From: Deltaproteobacteria bacterium | Lineage (GTDB): Bacteria > Desulfobacterota > Desulfarculia > Adiutricales > Adiutricaceae | Assembly (NCBI GenBank): GCA_031257535.1 | Contig: JAIROO010000104.1 | Coordinates: 1-32,614, forward strand | Reading direction: 5' to 3' | DNA length: 32,614 nt | Shown here: piece by piece, positions 8,326-17,113 of the stretch | Position numbering within the stretch: the stretch's first letter is position 1 | Layout: every line of letters begins with the position of its first letter | The notes under the pieces: generated by a model | Told to the model about the DNA's origin: nothing | Databases searched by the model: none | What the model saw: only the letters and a program-made list of their open reading frames with translations | Position numbers and translations under genes: made by a program

Positions 8326-11070
8326 CTAACTACTACTTTTAAGGATCGGGACCAAAGTCTTGACTTTCGGCCTTAAGACCGTAAACTCGCTATAAGCCAC
8401 CCGATCCCGGCTGTCGACTAGGCTTAACCGGCGACGACCTGGGGTTAAGGGTAAGGTCGGAACTCGGCCCGGACCAGCCACGGCCACAAACTCCCCGTCT
8501 AAAAACCAGTACACTACCCCCACCGCGCCCTCGCTTTTTAAGGGCAAAGACAGACCAGAAGCGGTCCCCCAGATGACCGAACCCGGGGCCGGGGAGACGA
8601 TCGTCGGACTTTTAGCCCCGCTAACGGCGCTGGGGCTCATAAAAAGGGCCAGGTCTTGGGGCCAGTTGATTTTCATCGCCCCGTTTTGTCTAACGTGGAG
8701 CGGACAAGGTCTAGTCTTGGCCTTGTCCTTTAACCGATAAGCCCAGATCCCTTCTGGACAAAAAGGACCTTTGGGCTCGCCAGACAAAGGGCAAGCCAAG
8801 TAGGTCTCCACCGCCGGCGGAGCCGGCGGAAATGAGGCTTTCGCGCCTAAATCCCGAAAATACAAAACCCCAGCCGCGGCCAAAGCGTTAAAGCCACTCA
8901 GATCCGGGTATCTAGCCCCACTGGGATCGCCTAACCACAAGACCGCCGCGTAGGTGGGGTTATAAATAGCTAGCCAAGCGTCGCGATTACCGGGCGAGGT
9001 GCCGGTCTTAAAGGCTAAGCCATCGCCCGCTAATCCATAAGGCCAGCGATTAGGCTGACTTAAGATCTGATTAATTAACCAGCTCGCCCCAGGCTCAAAT
9101 AGGTCGGTTAAGGCGTCCGTCGATTTTTGTTGTTCGTTAGGGTCGATAAAAACAGCCGCTCCAGCCGTAATTTGTCGATCCGGCCCACCCCGAGCTAAAG
9201 CGGCGTAAGCCCTTAAGAGCTCAAAAAGAGAGACCTCGCTCCCGCCTAAAACCAAAGAGTCCCCATAGTCGCGGTCAGAGGCCACTAAAAACCCGGCCCG
9301 ACTCAAAACGTCTTTGGTGGTTTCTGGGCCTAAAAGACGCGTCACCCGAACGGCCGGGGCGTTTAAAGAGTCGGCCAAGGCTTTCTGGACCGAGACTGGC
9401 CCCCGATAACGACGGTCAAAATTGCGAGGAGCCTGACCGTCTAAGCCTAAGGGGGTGTCGGCCAATAAACTAGCTGGAGCTAAAAGACCCTTAGCTAAAG
9501 CCTCTAAGTAAACAAAAGGCTTTAAAGTCGAGCCCGGGGAGCGCCGACCTTTGACGCAGTCCACGCTCCCCTCGGGTCCTAATGGCCTGGCGTTACCCAC
9601 GTAAGCCACGATCCGGCCAGTCGCCACCTCAATCAAGGCCCCAGCCCCGGCGATCCGCTCTGGGTAAGGAGCCAAAGCCTGATTGAGCCGAAACTCTAAC
9701 TTTTTTTGAAAAGCCAAGTTAAGACTGGTGGCCAGACCTTGGTAGTCGGGACCGCCTAAGAGCCAGTCGCGGGGGTTAGCCTTTAAAACCAACTCCGCGA
9801 AATGGGGAGCCGCCTTAGGTATCGCCTTTCTAGTCGCGGTCAGGGGTTCCTTGACGGCGAGATCTTTTTCGGCAAGGGCGATAACGCCTTTTTTAGCTAA
9901 ACGGGTTAAGATCAGATCTCGCCGCCCCTTGGCTAGCTCTGGCTGGCGGTCGGGTCGGTAGAGAGAGGGATTTTTTAAGATGGCGATCAGGGTCGCGCTC
10001 TCGGCTAAGGAGAGATCCGCGGGTTTTTTCTGAAAATAGGCGTAAGAGGCCGCCCCGACTCCTTTAATGTTGCCGCCAAATGGGGCCAGGTTTAAGTACA
10101 GCTCCAAGATCTGGTCTTTGCTCAACTCGCTCTCTAATTTTAGGGCTTTGACAAACTCGTCAATTTTGCGGGTTAAGGTTCTTGGGCCTGGGTTTAAGAG
10201 TCGGACGGTCTGCGCGGTAATGGTGGAAGCCCCGGAGACGATTTTTAGGGCGGTAAGATTTTGCCAAGTAGCCCGGATCAAGGCTAAAGGGTCAACCCCT
10301 AAGTGGGCGTAAAAACGCTTGTCTTCGGCGGCGACCGCGATCTTTGGGGCCCAGTAACCCATCTCCCCTAAACTGACTGGCCACAACCACTGGCCGTCGG
10401 CGGCTAAGGTTGAGTATAAGATCCGCCCATTAGCGTCTAAAACCGTGGGGGACACGGGCGCGAAGACTTTCACCGGCTCTATGAATAGACCCAAACCCAG
10501 CCCCAAGAGAATTAAAAGGCCAAGAGCGTAAGCTCCGAGCTTCAAAAGACCTCGAACAAACTTAAAAAACGGAAAACGACTCTTAAAACTTTTTGGCGAG
10601 ACGTTAGAGTCGTCGTCTAAAGGGGAGCCAAAAGAGGCCGCCTTTAATAATAGATGGCCGGTCTTAGGGCTAGGGTCAGAGCTAAGGCAGGAGACGAGAT
10701 TTGAGCTTGGTCTAGAGCTAAGGCTGGCGACGAGATCCGGGCTTGGCCCTGAACAAGGGCTGGAGCTGAGATCCACGCTTGGTCTAAAGCCAGGACCGGA
10801 GCCGGTATCTGAGCCTGGTCTAGAGCTAAGGCTGGAGACGAGATCTGAGCCTGGTCTAGAGCTAAAACTGGAGACGAGATCTGAGCCTGGCCCCAAACCA
10901 GGACTCGGGCTGACCTTAGAGCCTTTTAGGCTGACCTGAGCGGCTAGAAGCCAGCCTAATCGACCAAACAAACTGGTCTGAATATATTTAATTACATATA
11001 TAATATATTTCAAATTAATCCTTATAAATATTTTTAAGACCAATACTAAGCGTTTAAAACAGTATAACAA
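8326..11070 (-). CDS. pbpC: Penicillin-binding protein 1C (bifunctional transglycosylase/transpeptidase)
   Basis: A bifunctional class A PBP that polymerises and crosslinks peptidoglycan on the periplasmic face. The transmembrane segment is at ~175-197. GT51 transglycosylase motifs follow: 'AAEDKRFYAHLGVD' (Glu249), 'GASTITAQTVRLL' and 'ELYLNLAPFGG'. The transpeptidase domain has SxxK at 514-517 ('SPGSTLKPF'), SxN at 568-570 and KTG at 688-690. The C-terminus with 'CPLSGEPKGPFCPEG' and a beta-rich end fits the PBP1C C-terminal domain. The first ~170 residues are unusual: an AT-rich hydrophobic stretch then 12-residue repeats (PGSDLVSSLSSR-like) encoded by 36-bp tandem repeats. There is no ATG before residue ~237; the ORF opens at TTG 11070, and another TTG lies near 10972. 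The true start is therefore uncertain and the extension would be cytoplasmic. It precedes the macroglobulin gene. Confidence 0.92.
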   Translation of the reverse strand: MLYCFKRLVLVLKIFIRINLKYIIYVIKYIQTSLFGRLGWLLAAQVSLKGSKVSPSPGLGPGSDLVSSFSSRPGSDLVSSLSSRPGSDTGSGPGFRPSVDLSSSPCSGPSPDLVASLSSRPSSNLVSCLSSDPSPKTGHLLLKAASFGSPLDDDSNVSPKSFKSRFPFFKFVRGLLKLGAYALGLLILLGLGLGLFIEPVKVFAPVSPTVLDANGRILYSTLAADGQWLWPVSLGEMGYWAPKIAVAAEDKRFYAHLGVDPLALIRATWQNLTALKIVSGASTITAQTVRLLNPGPRTLTRKIDEFVKALKLESELSKDQILELYLNLAPFGGNIKGVGAASYAYFQKKPADLSLAESATLIAILKNPSLYRPDRQPELAKGRRDLILTRLAKKGVIALAEKDLAVKEPLTATRKAIPKAAPHFAELVLKANPRDWLLGGPDYQGLATSLNLAFQKKLEFRLNQALAPYPERIAGAGALIEVATGRIVAYVGNARPLGPEGSVDCVKGRRSPGSTLKPFVYLEALAKGLLAPASLLADTPLGLDGQAPRNFDRRYRGPVSVQKALADSLNAPAVRVTRLLGPETTKDVLSRAGFLVASDRDYGDSLVLGGSEVSLFELLRAYAALARGGPDRQITAGAAVFIDPNEQQKSTDALTDLFEPGASWLINQILSQPNRWPYGLAGDGLAFKTGTSPGNRDAWLAIYNPTYAAVLWLGDPSGARYPDLSGFNALAAAGVLYFRDLGAKASFPPAPPAVETYLACPLSGEPKGPFCPEGIWAYRLKDKAKTRPCPLHVRQNGAMKINWPQDLALFMSPSAVSGAKSPTIVSPAPGSVIWGTASGLSLPLKSEGAVGVVYWFLDGEFVAVAGPGRVPTLPLTPGRRRLSLVDSRDRVAYSEFTVLRPKVKTLVPILKSSS
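10657..10890 (-). repeat. 36-bp tandem repeats encoding 12-residue units at the PBP1C N-terminus
   Basis: About six and a half units can be aligned, each beginning PG/PS and ending in SSR or similar: PGSDLVSSFSSR, PGSDLVSSLSSR, PGSDTGSGPGFR, PSVDLSSSPCSG, PSPDLVASLSSR, PSSNLVSCLSSD. The array is cut where 'PSPKTG' leads to the region before the membrane segment. Confidence 0.85.
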
Positions 11071-11295
11071 AGAATTGATAATAGGTCAAACTATCGTCAA
11101 AACCTAAAAGACCCTAATCGCCCAAGGGCGCCGAGGTTAATTATGGGTAAAAGTTTTCGTTTTTTCGAAAGAGGAGCTTTTTTTTAGCCACCGAACTGGC
11201 TTAATATATTATTACACAGGGAGCAAGGCCAAAAATGGTTAAGACCCGTAAGACGCGATTTTTTGTTTTTTTTTCGTCTTTCTTAAATTTCGCGC

Positions 11296-11301
11296 TATAA
11301 T
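11296..11301 (+). promoter_or_regulatory. Candidate -10 box for pssA
   Basis: A perfect TATAAT lies in the 355-bp divergent spacer between pbpC (minus) and pssA (plus). No clear -35 at the right distance was seen, so it is a weak call. The spacer also has T-rich tracts but no gene. Confidence 0.3.
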
Positions 11302-11425
11302 GGTCTATTGCCTTATTAGGCCTTTAAGGCTGGATTTCTCCGTAAAAGCCTTCTTAGGGTTTTGGTTAGGAGATTTTCTTTTAATTGTTTAGGCGTTTAG
11401 GGATAAGGGGCGCGCTAAAGTTTTT

Positions 11426-12307
11426 ATGTCCAACCCCAAAAAAAAAGTCCGTGGCCACAACCGCCGCGCTATTTATATTCTGCCAAACTTGTTTACGACT
11501 TTAAGTCTTCTTTTTGGCTTTTACTCCATGATTTGCTCTATTAACGGTCGCTTCGCCGCCGCGGCTGGGGCCATTCTTTTAGCGGCTATCATGGACGCCT
11601 TAGACGGGACCGTAGCCAGAATGACCGACACTACCAGTCGTTTTGGCCTGGAGTACGACTCTTTATGCGATCTGGTTTCCTTTGGGGTGGCTCCTTCGAT
11701 CTTGGTTTTTCTGTGGGCTTTACGGCCAGATAAGCTTGACCTGACCGCCCTGGTCACGCCAGAAGGCAAAACTATTAGTTTAGGGGCCATGGCCGCCTTT
11801 GTTTTTTTAGCTTGCGGGGCTTTACGTCTGGCTCGCTTTAACGTTTTCGCCGGTTTTCGGGATCCTGGCTTTTTCCAAGGTCTACCCATTCCGGCTGGAG
11901 CGGGAGTCATCGCTTCCGTGGTTTTGTGGCATTATCGCGTCCCTCAACAGGTTTTATCGCCTAATAGTTTTCTTATCTTAGGCTTAACCGTGGTCGTCGC
12001 CTTTTTGATGGTCTCTAATCTCGACTATTTTAGCTTAAAACACCGGATTATCGTTAAAAATAACCATCCTTTTGAGACCTTAGCTGTTTTTGTCGTGATC
12101 TTGGCCGTAGCCATTATTAAGGTAAAAACCATTCTGTTTCCTTTAGCCGTTATCTATTTGACCTCAGGCTTCATCGTCACCCCTATTAGGGCGATCCAAA
12201 GGCGAAGCTCGCTCGGGCTCGTCGGTGGGCCTGACCAACCCCCTAAAGACGCGGACGACTCGCCAGAGCCTAAGCCGGAGTCGTCCTCGGCCCCGGACCA
12301 GGAGTAA
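11426..12307 (+). CDS. pssA: CDP-diacylglycerol--serine O-phosphatidyltransferase
   Basis: A 293-residue integral membrane enzyme that makes phosphatidylserine from CDP-diacylglycerol and L-serine, the committed step toward phosphatidylethanolamine. The CDP-alcohol phosphatidyltransferase signature D-x2-DG-x2-AR-x8-9-G-x3-D-x3-D is complete in 'MDALDGTVARM' followed by 'FGLEYDSLCDLVSFG'. The N-terminus 'NRRAIYILPNLFTTLSLLFGF' is typical of the bacterial PssA (type II) family, and several further hydrophobic helices follow. The C-terminal ~40 residues are hydrophilic, Pro/Ser/Glu-rich and probably dispensable. The ATG start has no strong Shine-Dalgarno. The SPOR gene follows after 5 bp, so the two are likely co-transcribed. 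No phosphatidylserine decarboxylase gene is visible here, though psd often neighbours pssA. Confidence 0.93.
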   Translation: MSNPKKKVRGHNRRAIYILPNLFTTLSLLFGFYSMICSINGRFAAAAGAILLAAIMDALDGTVARMTDTTSRFGLEYDSLCDLVSFGVAPSILVFLWALRPDKLDLTALVTPEGKTISLGAMAAFVFLACGALRLARFNVFAGFRDPGFFQGLPIPAGAGVIASVVLWHYRVPQQVLSPNSFLILGLTVVVAFLMVSNLDYFSLKHRIIVKNNHPFETLAVFVVILAVAIIKVKTILFPLAVIYLTSGFIVTPIRAIQRRSSLGLVGGPDQPPKDADDSPEPKPESSSAPDQE

Positions 12308-12312
12308 GACAA

Positions 12313-13335
12313 ATGGGCTTATATCTGGCTATCGGCGGTCTCGCGGTCCTCCTTTTAATCGCTTTAATAGCTTATCGAGCCGCGAGCCGTAAACCCCCAG
12401 TCGCGACTGGACGTGGGCTACCTCGTTTTTCCCGGTCCACCTTTGACGTCAAGGACAACCGCTTCCGACGTCGAGAAAAATCTAGCTTTAATTATCGTTT
12501 TTATCTCTTGGTTATAGCGGTCTTAATCATTTTAGGCTGGGTTGGTTTTTCTTTAGCTATCCGCACCTCGTCCTCGCCCCCAGTGGCCGTGGCTGATTCC
12601 TCAAATGAGTCCGCCCCGACCGGCGGCGACGAGAGAGGCGTAAAACTAACCCCGATTATTTCGGGTCGCTTAACTGGCCCGCCCCCAGAAGGACCTATCC
12701 CGCCTGGGCCCGCTCCGCCCCCGCCAGTTACCCCTGAGCCAGTCGCTAACGCTCCAGTCGCCACCGCTCCGGCCGAGTCGAAATCAGCCTCAATATTTTC
12801 GCCAGATCCCAATAGCGATCCAAATCAGCCAAGTATCATGGCCATGGCCGCTCAGAGCTTAGCTCCGGTCATTAGTCGCATGGAGCCCTTGGGGCGGACT
12901 TTAACTAACCCCAAAAAAACCACGCCCAAGCCTAGCGTCGCCCCCAAGCCTAAACTTCCCACGCCGCCCACTACCCCCGCCCCGGTCGCGCCACCGGTTA
13001 ACGCTCAAGCGACGACCCAAAAGGCGACCCCAGAGGCGATCCCCAAGACGACCCCAAAGGAAGCGGCCCCTAAACCCGAGGCGGAAGACCCAACCAAGGT
13101 CGCCAAGTGGACGGTCTTACTCGGGGCTTTTGGGTCGCAAGAAAACGCCATCAACTTAAAAGCCCGTTTGGAAGCCGCGGGTCTACCCGTCGCGATCTCC
13201 GAAGTTATGGAAAAAAATAAGCTCTGGTACCGACTCAATAGCGGGCTATTTGACGACAGAGAAACGGCTGAAGCCTATAGTCGCGAACTTAGACAAAAAA
13301 AACTAGTCGAACGGCCTTACGTAAAACGGTTATAA
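12313..13335 (+). CDS. SPOR-domain envelope protein
   Basis: A 340-residue protein with a hydrophobic N-terminal helix (~3-23), a second (~65-86, 'FYLLVIAVLIILGWVGF'), a long Pro/Ala/Thr-rich linker (~100-255) and a C-terminal SPOR domain (~262-340). The SPOR part reads 'KWTVLLGAFGSQENAINL' and 'LWYRLNSGLFDDRETAEAY', typical of the fold that binds denuded glycan strands at septa. The role is therefore likely in cell division or wall remodelling, with the domain in the periplasm. It starts 5 bp after pssA. The second helix and the charged stretch between the helices are less usual for FtsN/DedD-like proteins and may mean that translation starts later or that it crosses the membrane twice. No specific gene name is justified. 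Confidence 0.88.
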   Translation: MGLYLAIGGLAVLLLIALIAYRAASRKPPVATGRGLPRFSRSTFDVKDNRFRRREKSSFNYRFYLLVIAVLIILGWVGFSLAIRTSSSPPVAVADSSNESAPTGGDERGVKLTPIISGRLTGPPPEGPIPPGPAPPPPVTPEPVANAPVATAPAESKSASIFSPDPNSDPNQPSIMAMAAQSLAPVISRMEPLGRTLTNPKKTTPKPSVAPKPKLPTPPTTPAPVAPPVNAQATTQKATPEAIPKTTPKEAAPKPEAEDPTKVAKWTVLLGAFGSQENAINLKARLEAAGLPVAISEVMEKNKLWYRLNSGLFDDRETAEAYSRELRQKKLVERPYVKRL

Positions 13336-14285
13336 GCTGTTTTTTTGTTGTTTTTGGATTATTTTAGGTTTTTCGGAGCTTTAAGGACTTTTAGGGGTTT
13401 GCCAATTTTTTAAACTTTAACTTTAAGGTTTGGCTTCAGCTTAGCTGGTCTCAAAGGGCTGCCGGCCTAAACTGACTCAACCCAAATACTCGCGCTCGCG
13501 AAAACCCCGCTCCCCAGCCCGAAAACCGAAAAACCAAGGCTACGCTCCCGCCACGTAACGCTGGTCTTTGGGACAATGAGGGCTCAGATTTCTTCTCTCT
13601 AGCTAGCTCGCGTCCACCCTGGTAGGGGGGTCCCCCCTTTAACAACGCCGCGTTTTTATATTTTAAAATAGTATATATACTATTTATATAGTTGAAAACT
13701 TGATACTGACATTCTATAATGTCTATTGATTAAACGTTTTTCCCCACCCTACCCGCTTATCGAAGAGGAGAGGGCGGAATTCTCATTACGATCGGAGAGG
13801 CGAGGCGATGATTGATCTTGGCCCAAAAACCTAATTTTTGAATATTGGCTATAAAAATTGTATAACTTTCAGTATTTAAGACAATAGAATATCAATATAT
13901 AATGTTTTTTGTGTAATGATCATTATTAGGAATATTAATATGATTACGATAGATATTATTACGTTTGTATATAATATTTGAGAGTATAATAAGATTCTTA
14001 TTGCGATTTTATATGATTAAGATATAAGAAAAAAGCATAGTATAAGATAGGTTAGTCTTATCATTTCGATTGGACGGACAGGATACGATACGATAGGATA
14101 TGATATGATATAATCGATTCTTACAGGTTCGGATCGGCCTTAGCCTTAAGCGAGGCCATTTTTTTTGGTCAAGCTGTTTTTTTAATTTTACGATTTTCTT
14201 GGTTTTTAAGTATTTTTGTCTTAAAGTCAGTAATTATTCCTTAAACGCGACTAGTTTTGGTCCGCGTATATTGTCTAGGCCAGCG
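13336..14285. other. 950-bp gap without a credible gene
   Basis: The first part (13450-13640) is GC-rich with only a weak 64-residue minus-strand ORF of biased composition. The second part (13650-14150) is strongly AT-rich and low in complexity. No tRNA, terminator with clear stem, or conserved ORF was recognised. The upstream extension of the fumarase ORF (14199-14285) is included because it is not believed to be translated. Confidence 0.6.
14081..14116. repeat. Degenerate 5-bp GATAC/GATAT microsatellite
   Basis: A run of GATAC, GATAG and GATAT pentamers with small variations just upstream of the fumarase gene. It is simple-sequence DNA prone to length change. Confidence 0.7.
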
Positions 14286-15125
14286 ATGCGAATAGTTTTT
14301 ACCCAAACCATTGGCGAGGAAGCGCGGGACCTTTTTTTGACCGCGGCTTTTATCCTCCCCGCCAAAGTCAAGGCCGATCTCGCCGGAGCCTTGCCCCAAG
14401 AGTCCTCCCCTTTAGGGCGCTCCGTCTTAAGTCGCTTATTGGAAAATAGCGATCTCGCGGCTAAAAGTTTTACGCCTCTTTGCCAGGACACGGGTCTGGG
14501 TCAAGTCCGTCTAGACCTAGGCCAGGAAGTGACCTTGGTCGGGCCACCCTTAGCCGAGGCTATTAACGACGGGGTTCGGGCCGCCTACGCTTCGGCTTTT
14601 TTGCGCAAATCGACTTGCTGGCCTTTATCCCGAGTCAACTTCGGCGACAACTGTCCGGCTAGTCTTGAGACGGTTATCGTGCCTGGCGACCAAGTCCTAA
14701 TCCGGGTCTTAGCCAAAGGCGGCGGCTGCGACAACAAAAGTCGCTTTCTGACTCTCCCGCCTACCATAAGCCGCCAAGAGCTGATCGACGCCGTAGTCGA
14801 GACTATCGTCTTAGCCGGTCCCGACGCTTGTCCGCCTTTTTACGTCGGGGTGGCTATTGGCGGCTCCTTTGAGTCCGCTCCACGTCTATCTCGCCTGGCC
14901 TTAATGGAAATCATTGAAGAAACCCCTGGCTTAGAAGAAGAGGAGCTTTTAGCCGCCGAACTAACCACGGCCATCAACGCCACTGGCTTAGGACCCATGG
15001 GTTTGGGGGGCAAAGTGACTATTTTGGGGTTAAAAGTTAAAATTAGCCCCACCCATCTCGCCTCTTTGCCGGTGGCCGTTAATATCTCCTGCCATAGCTT
15101 AAGAGGCGGTCGAGTTAGACTCTGA
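14286..15125 (+). CDS. Fumarate hydratase class I, alpha subunit
   Basis: A 279-residue alpha (N-terminal) subunit of a two-subunit [4Fe-4S] hydro-lyase, normally interconverting fumarate and malate. The three cluster cysteines expected for the family are all present: Cys66 in 'LCQDTG', Cys182 in 'ACPPFYVG' and Cys269 in 'NISCHS'. The 'AKGGGCDNKS' loop matches the conserved GGGS-x-N region with Cys in place of Ser, which is unusual. The listed ORF starts at 14199, but the ATG at 14286 gives 'MRIVFTQTIGEEARDLF', the normal family N-terminus, and the upstream 29 residues look untranslated. The beta subunit gene, usually adjacent, is not downstream; the next 700 bp hold no recognisable gene. The related L-tartrate dehydratase alpha subunit cannot be excluded. 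Confidence 0.88.
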   Translation: MRIVFTQTIGEEARDLFLTAAFILPAKVKADLAGALPQESSPLGRSVLSRLLENSDLAAKSFTPLCQDTGLGQVRLDLGQEVTLVGPPLAEAINDGVRAAYASAFLRKSTCWPLSRVNFGDNCPASLETVIVPGDQVLIRVLAKGGGCDNKSRFLTLPPTISRQELIDAVVETIVLAGPDACPPFYVGVAIGGSFESAPRLSRLALMEIIEETPGLEEEELLAAELTTAINATGLGPMGLGGKVTILGLKVKISPTHLASLPVAVNISCHSLRGGRVRL

Positions 15126-15624
15126 CCACAAAAAAAAGTCCTCTTTAGAGCCTAAGCTAGTCATTTTACCAGTCGTTATCGCTATATAATATATTAGAAA
15201 ACCGCTTATCGATTTTCAAACAAAACGTTAATGATATGTTTTTTAGTGGATTTAGGGCTCTAAAAAGATATCGTCCTTTGGCTCTCCCGGCTCGTTTTTG
15301 GGTAAATGTAAGACCGATTTTCAAAGAAACCAAAAGGAGTTAACGCTTCAAACGTCGACGCGCCGAGGGGCAGCTCATCAAGAGATTTTTTTGGAAATCG
15401 TGACTTGACTTTTTCCCCACCCGTTGTCTGTCCTCTCACGCGAGACAAAAGATATTGTAGTGAGGAGAACAAACTAGAATTGCCGCCTAGACAGTAAATA
15501 CCTTGACTTTATTTAAGCTGATAGCTATATTTTTTTGGGTAGAAGGTTAAACGCCTTTAAAGCGGCTTTTGAAACTAAAAATAAGTATTTTAGCCATTTT
15601 TGGTTAGCGGCTTAAAAAAAAGGG
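15126..15624. other. Gap after the fumarase gene, no gene seen
   Basis: About 500 bp, mostly AT-rich. A 70-residue minus-strand ORF (15260-15472) has no recognisable features and no ribosome site and is considered spurious. No trace of a fumarase beta subunit was found in the ORF track. Confidence 0.6.
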
Positions 15625-15730
15625 GTGAACTACCGCTACCCTGAAGGGTACCGGCTTCCAAAAGGAGGTTGGTTAGGTCACAAGACTAAGGTTTGGAAAC
15701 AAACCTACGTTGGAAAGGTAATGACACCCA
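15625..15730 (+). ncRNA. Truncated copy of the HEARO/omega-RNA-like structured repeat
   Basis: 106 nt matching 32391-32496 at 104 positions. It begins with GTGAACTACC, then a hairpin (CCGcTACCCtgaAGGGTAcCGG), a second short stem ending in GGAGGTTGG, and the AGGTTT-GGAAAC-AAACCT hairpin, ending at AATGACACCCA. After that it diverges from the other copy, so the 3' half of the RNA is gone. The downstream ORF is not a nuclease. It is thus a dead 5' remnant of an element. See the right-edge copy for the reasons for assignment. Confidence 0.6.
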
Positions 15731-15782
15731 GGGTTATCGTTTTTACGGGTTTTCCCGCCAATGGCTGACTTGACATTTTAAC

Positions 15783-15862
15783 GCGGCCTTTTGAGTGACT
15801 CTTAGCCCCAAAAGGCCAGCCCTTTAGGGGTGATTTTCTTTTTTATCGCTACTATGGCCAAA
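15783..15862 (+). repeat. 80-bp repeat, copy A, upstream of a decayed ORF
   Basis: Runs from GCGGCC through TTGAGTGACTCTTAGCCCC to the ATGGCCAAA start of the following frame. It matches 16328-16407 over the same 80-bp length with only a few differences. Confidence 0.85.
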
Positions 15863-16339
15863 ATGGGCGCGGAAAAACTTTTCTTTGGTTACATTCGGCA
15901 AAGCGTTTCGTTAAAAACTCTGGCGGAGATAGTAGCTGAAATATATAAGCCTTTTAAAAATTTTGAGAAACATAAAGTTTTTTTTGAACTCTTGTTTAAA
16001 GCCCAACCTTTAGCTTTTAATGAAGCGACGCTTAAGAGGCCAGAATTTGCTGAGATAGTTAGCGATCTTCCTTTTGTCAAACAGATAATCGCTAAAGGCG
16101 TTCTGAAAACTAACATTAAGGTGGCTCTCAATGCCCTCACCAGCGAACCGCCTTCAACTATAAGTTATATAACCCTGTTAACGGGTTTCAGCGAAAAAAA
16201 GATCTTTTTCCTCTAGGATTAGCTGGGACTAGTGACCGTGACTCAGCTACTGGACCTTGTCGACGAAAAAGGCGAGCGTTTTTTCCCATCTCTAAAGACT
16301 AAAGCTTTGTCTCTTGACCCTAAAGTCGCGGCCCTTTGA
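15854..16339 (+). pseudogene. Unrecognised gene with two in-frame TAG codons (paralogue array, member 1)
   Basis: From ATG 15854 ('MAKMGAEKLFFGYIRQ') the frame runs to TAG at 16214. After a second TAG at 16220 it stays open to TGA at 16337, with credible coding sequence 'LLDLVDEKGERFFPSLKTKA'. The C-terminal piece is charged and non-repetitive, so it looks like the genuine end of the gene. No domain is recognised. The 80-bp repeat covers both its start region and the junction to the next paralogue, which suggests a tandem array of related genes. Because pbpC ends in TAG, general TAG recoding is unlikely, so decay is the simple reading. Confidence 0.45.
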
Positions 16340-16407
16340 GTGACTCTTAGCCCCAAAAGGCCAGCCCTTTAGGTGTGATTTCCTTTTTTATAGCTACTAT
16401 GGCCAAA
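16328..16407 (+). repeat. 80-bp repeat, copy B
   Basis: Second copy of the 15783-15862 repeat, 545 bp downstream. It again ends at an ATGGCCAAA that opens a frame. It overlaps the last codons of the preceding decayed ORF. Confidence 0.85.
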
Positions 16408-16626
16408 CCTTTAGCGAAAAAGGGCTGCGGTTTTTAGCGTTATAGCCAAAAACTGTTCGCCTATAGGCTCCTTTTAGTGGTCATTATCTTTAAGCGCCTA
16501 AAGCTCTTAGCGTCTAACAAGGATTATGTCCCCCGTTATAGCCCTTAGCTCTTTAGTAAGGCGACTAAAGCCATTCTTCGCTCTTTCGCCTTTTTAGTAC
16601 AATACCGTCTTTTATGGGCTATTTAA
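16399..16626 (+). pseudogene. Unrecognised gene with two in-frame TAG codons (paralogue array, member 2)
   Basis: ATG 16399 opens a frame of about 75 codons to TAA 16624, interrupted only by two TAG codons, at codon 13 and about codon 51. The start, 'MAKPLAKKGCGF', resembles that of the preceding paralogue. The translation is Lys/Arg/Leu-rich and not recognised. It is likely a truncated, decaying member of the same family. Confidence 0.35.
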
Positions 16627-17113
16627 TGGTTAGATTTAGCGCTCCGTTAGCTCACATGTTAGAGCCGCTATTTTGGCTTGTCTTGATCCTTCATCTGAAT
16701 ATTTAAAATTGTAACTGAACGCGCTTTGACTGTAATTCATCGTAAAACAGACGTACTTAATAAGTAGATTATCGATAATAAATCAAATTGTTAAATAGGT
16801 GGAATTTACTTATTAATATAATAATTTTAAGTACAAATATTCTGACGTTACCTTATAGTTGAAAAATTTTTTTTACAAGATTACTTTAACAATTTTCAAG
16901 TTACGTTTCGCAGGTTCATTTTTTAATTTTATTTAATGAAAAATACAATATGATAATTAGATCAATACACTATAATTAATTATATTGGTAATCTTCTTTT
17001 CCCTGTTCAGTTTATTGTATTAAGAGATCTAATTCGCAAAGAAATACTTTTTTGGATTACATTCGCAACATATCTAGCGAACGCGCTTTTTTTGGTGGTT
17101 TTATTATAATTTT
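16627..17113. other. AT-rich gap before the glycosyltransferase gene
   Basis: About 490 bp, very AT-rich, no ORF of note. An 'aattcgcaaag' motif at 17031 also occurs at 8180 next to the dispersed repeat. The promoter of the glycosyltransferase gene must lie here, but no confident boxes were identified. Confidence 0.5.

Noticed and set aside
13451-13645. 64-residue minus-strand ORF in the gap after the SPOR gene
   Set aside because: Biased Gly/Arg/Ser composition, no ribosome site, no domain, and it sits in a GC-rich spacer.
15854-16626. TAG recoding (amber suppression) to rescue the two decayed frames
   Set aside because: pbpC and the first Sel1 gene use TAG as their ordinary stop, and no suppressor tRNA is visible. 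Kept only as a point to test.
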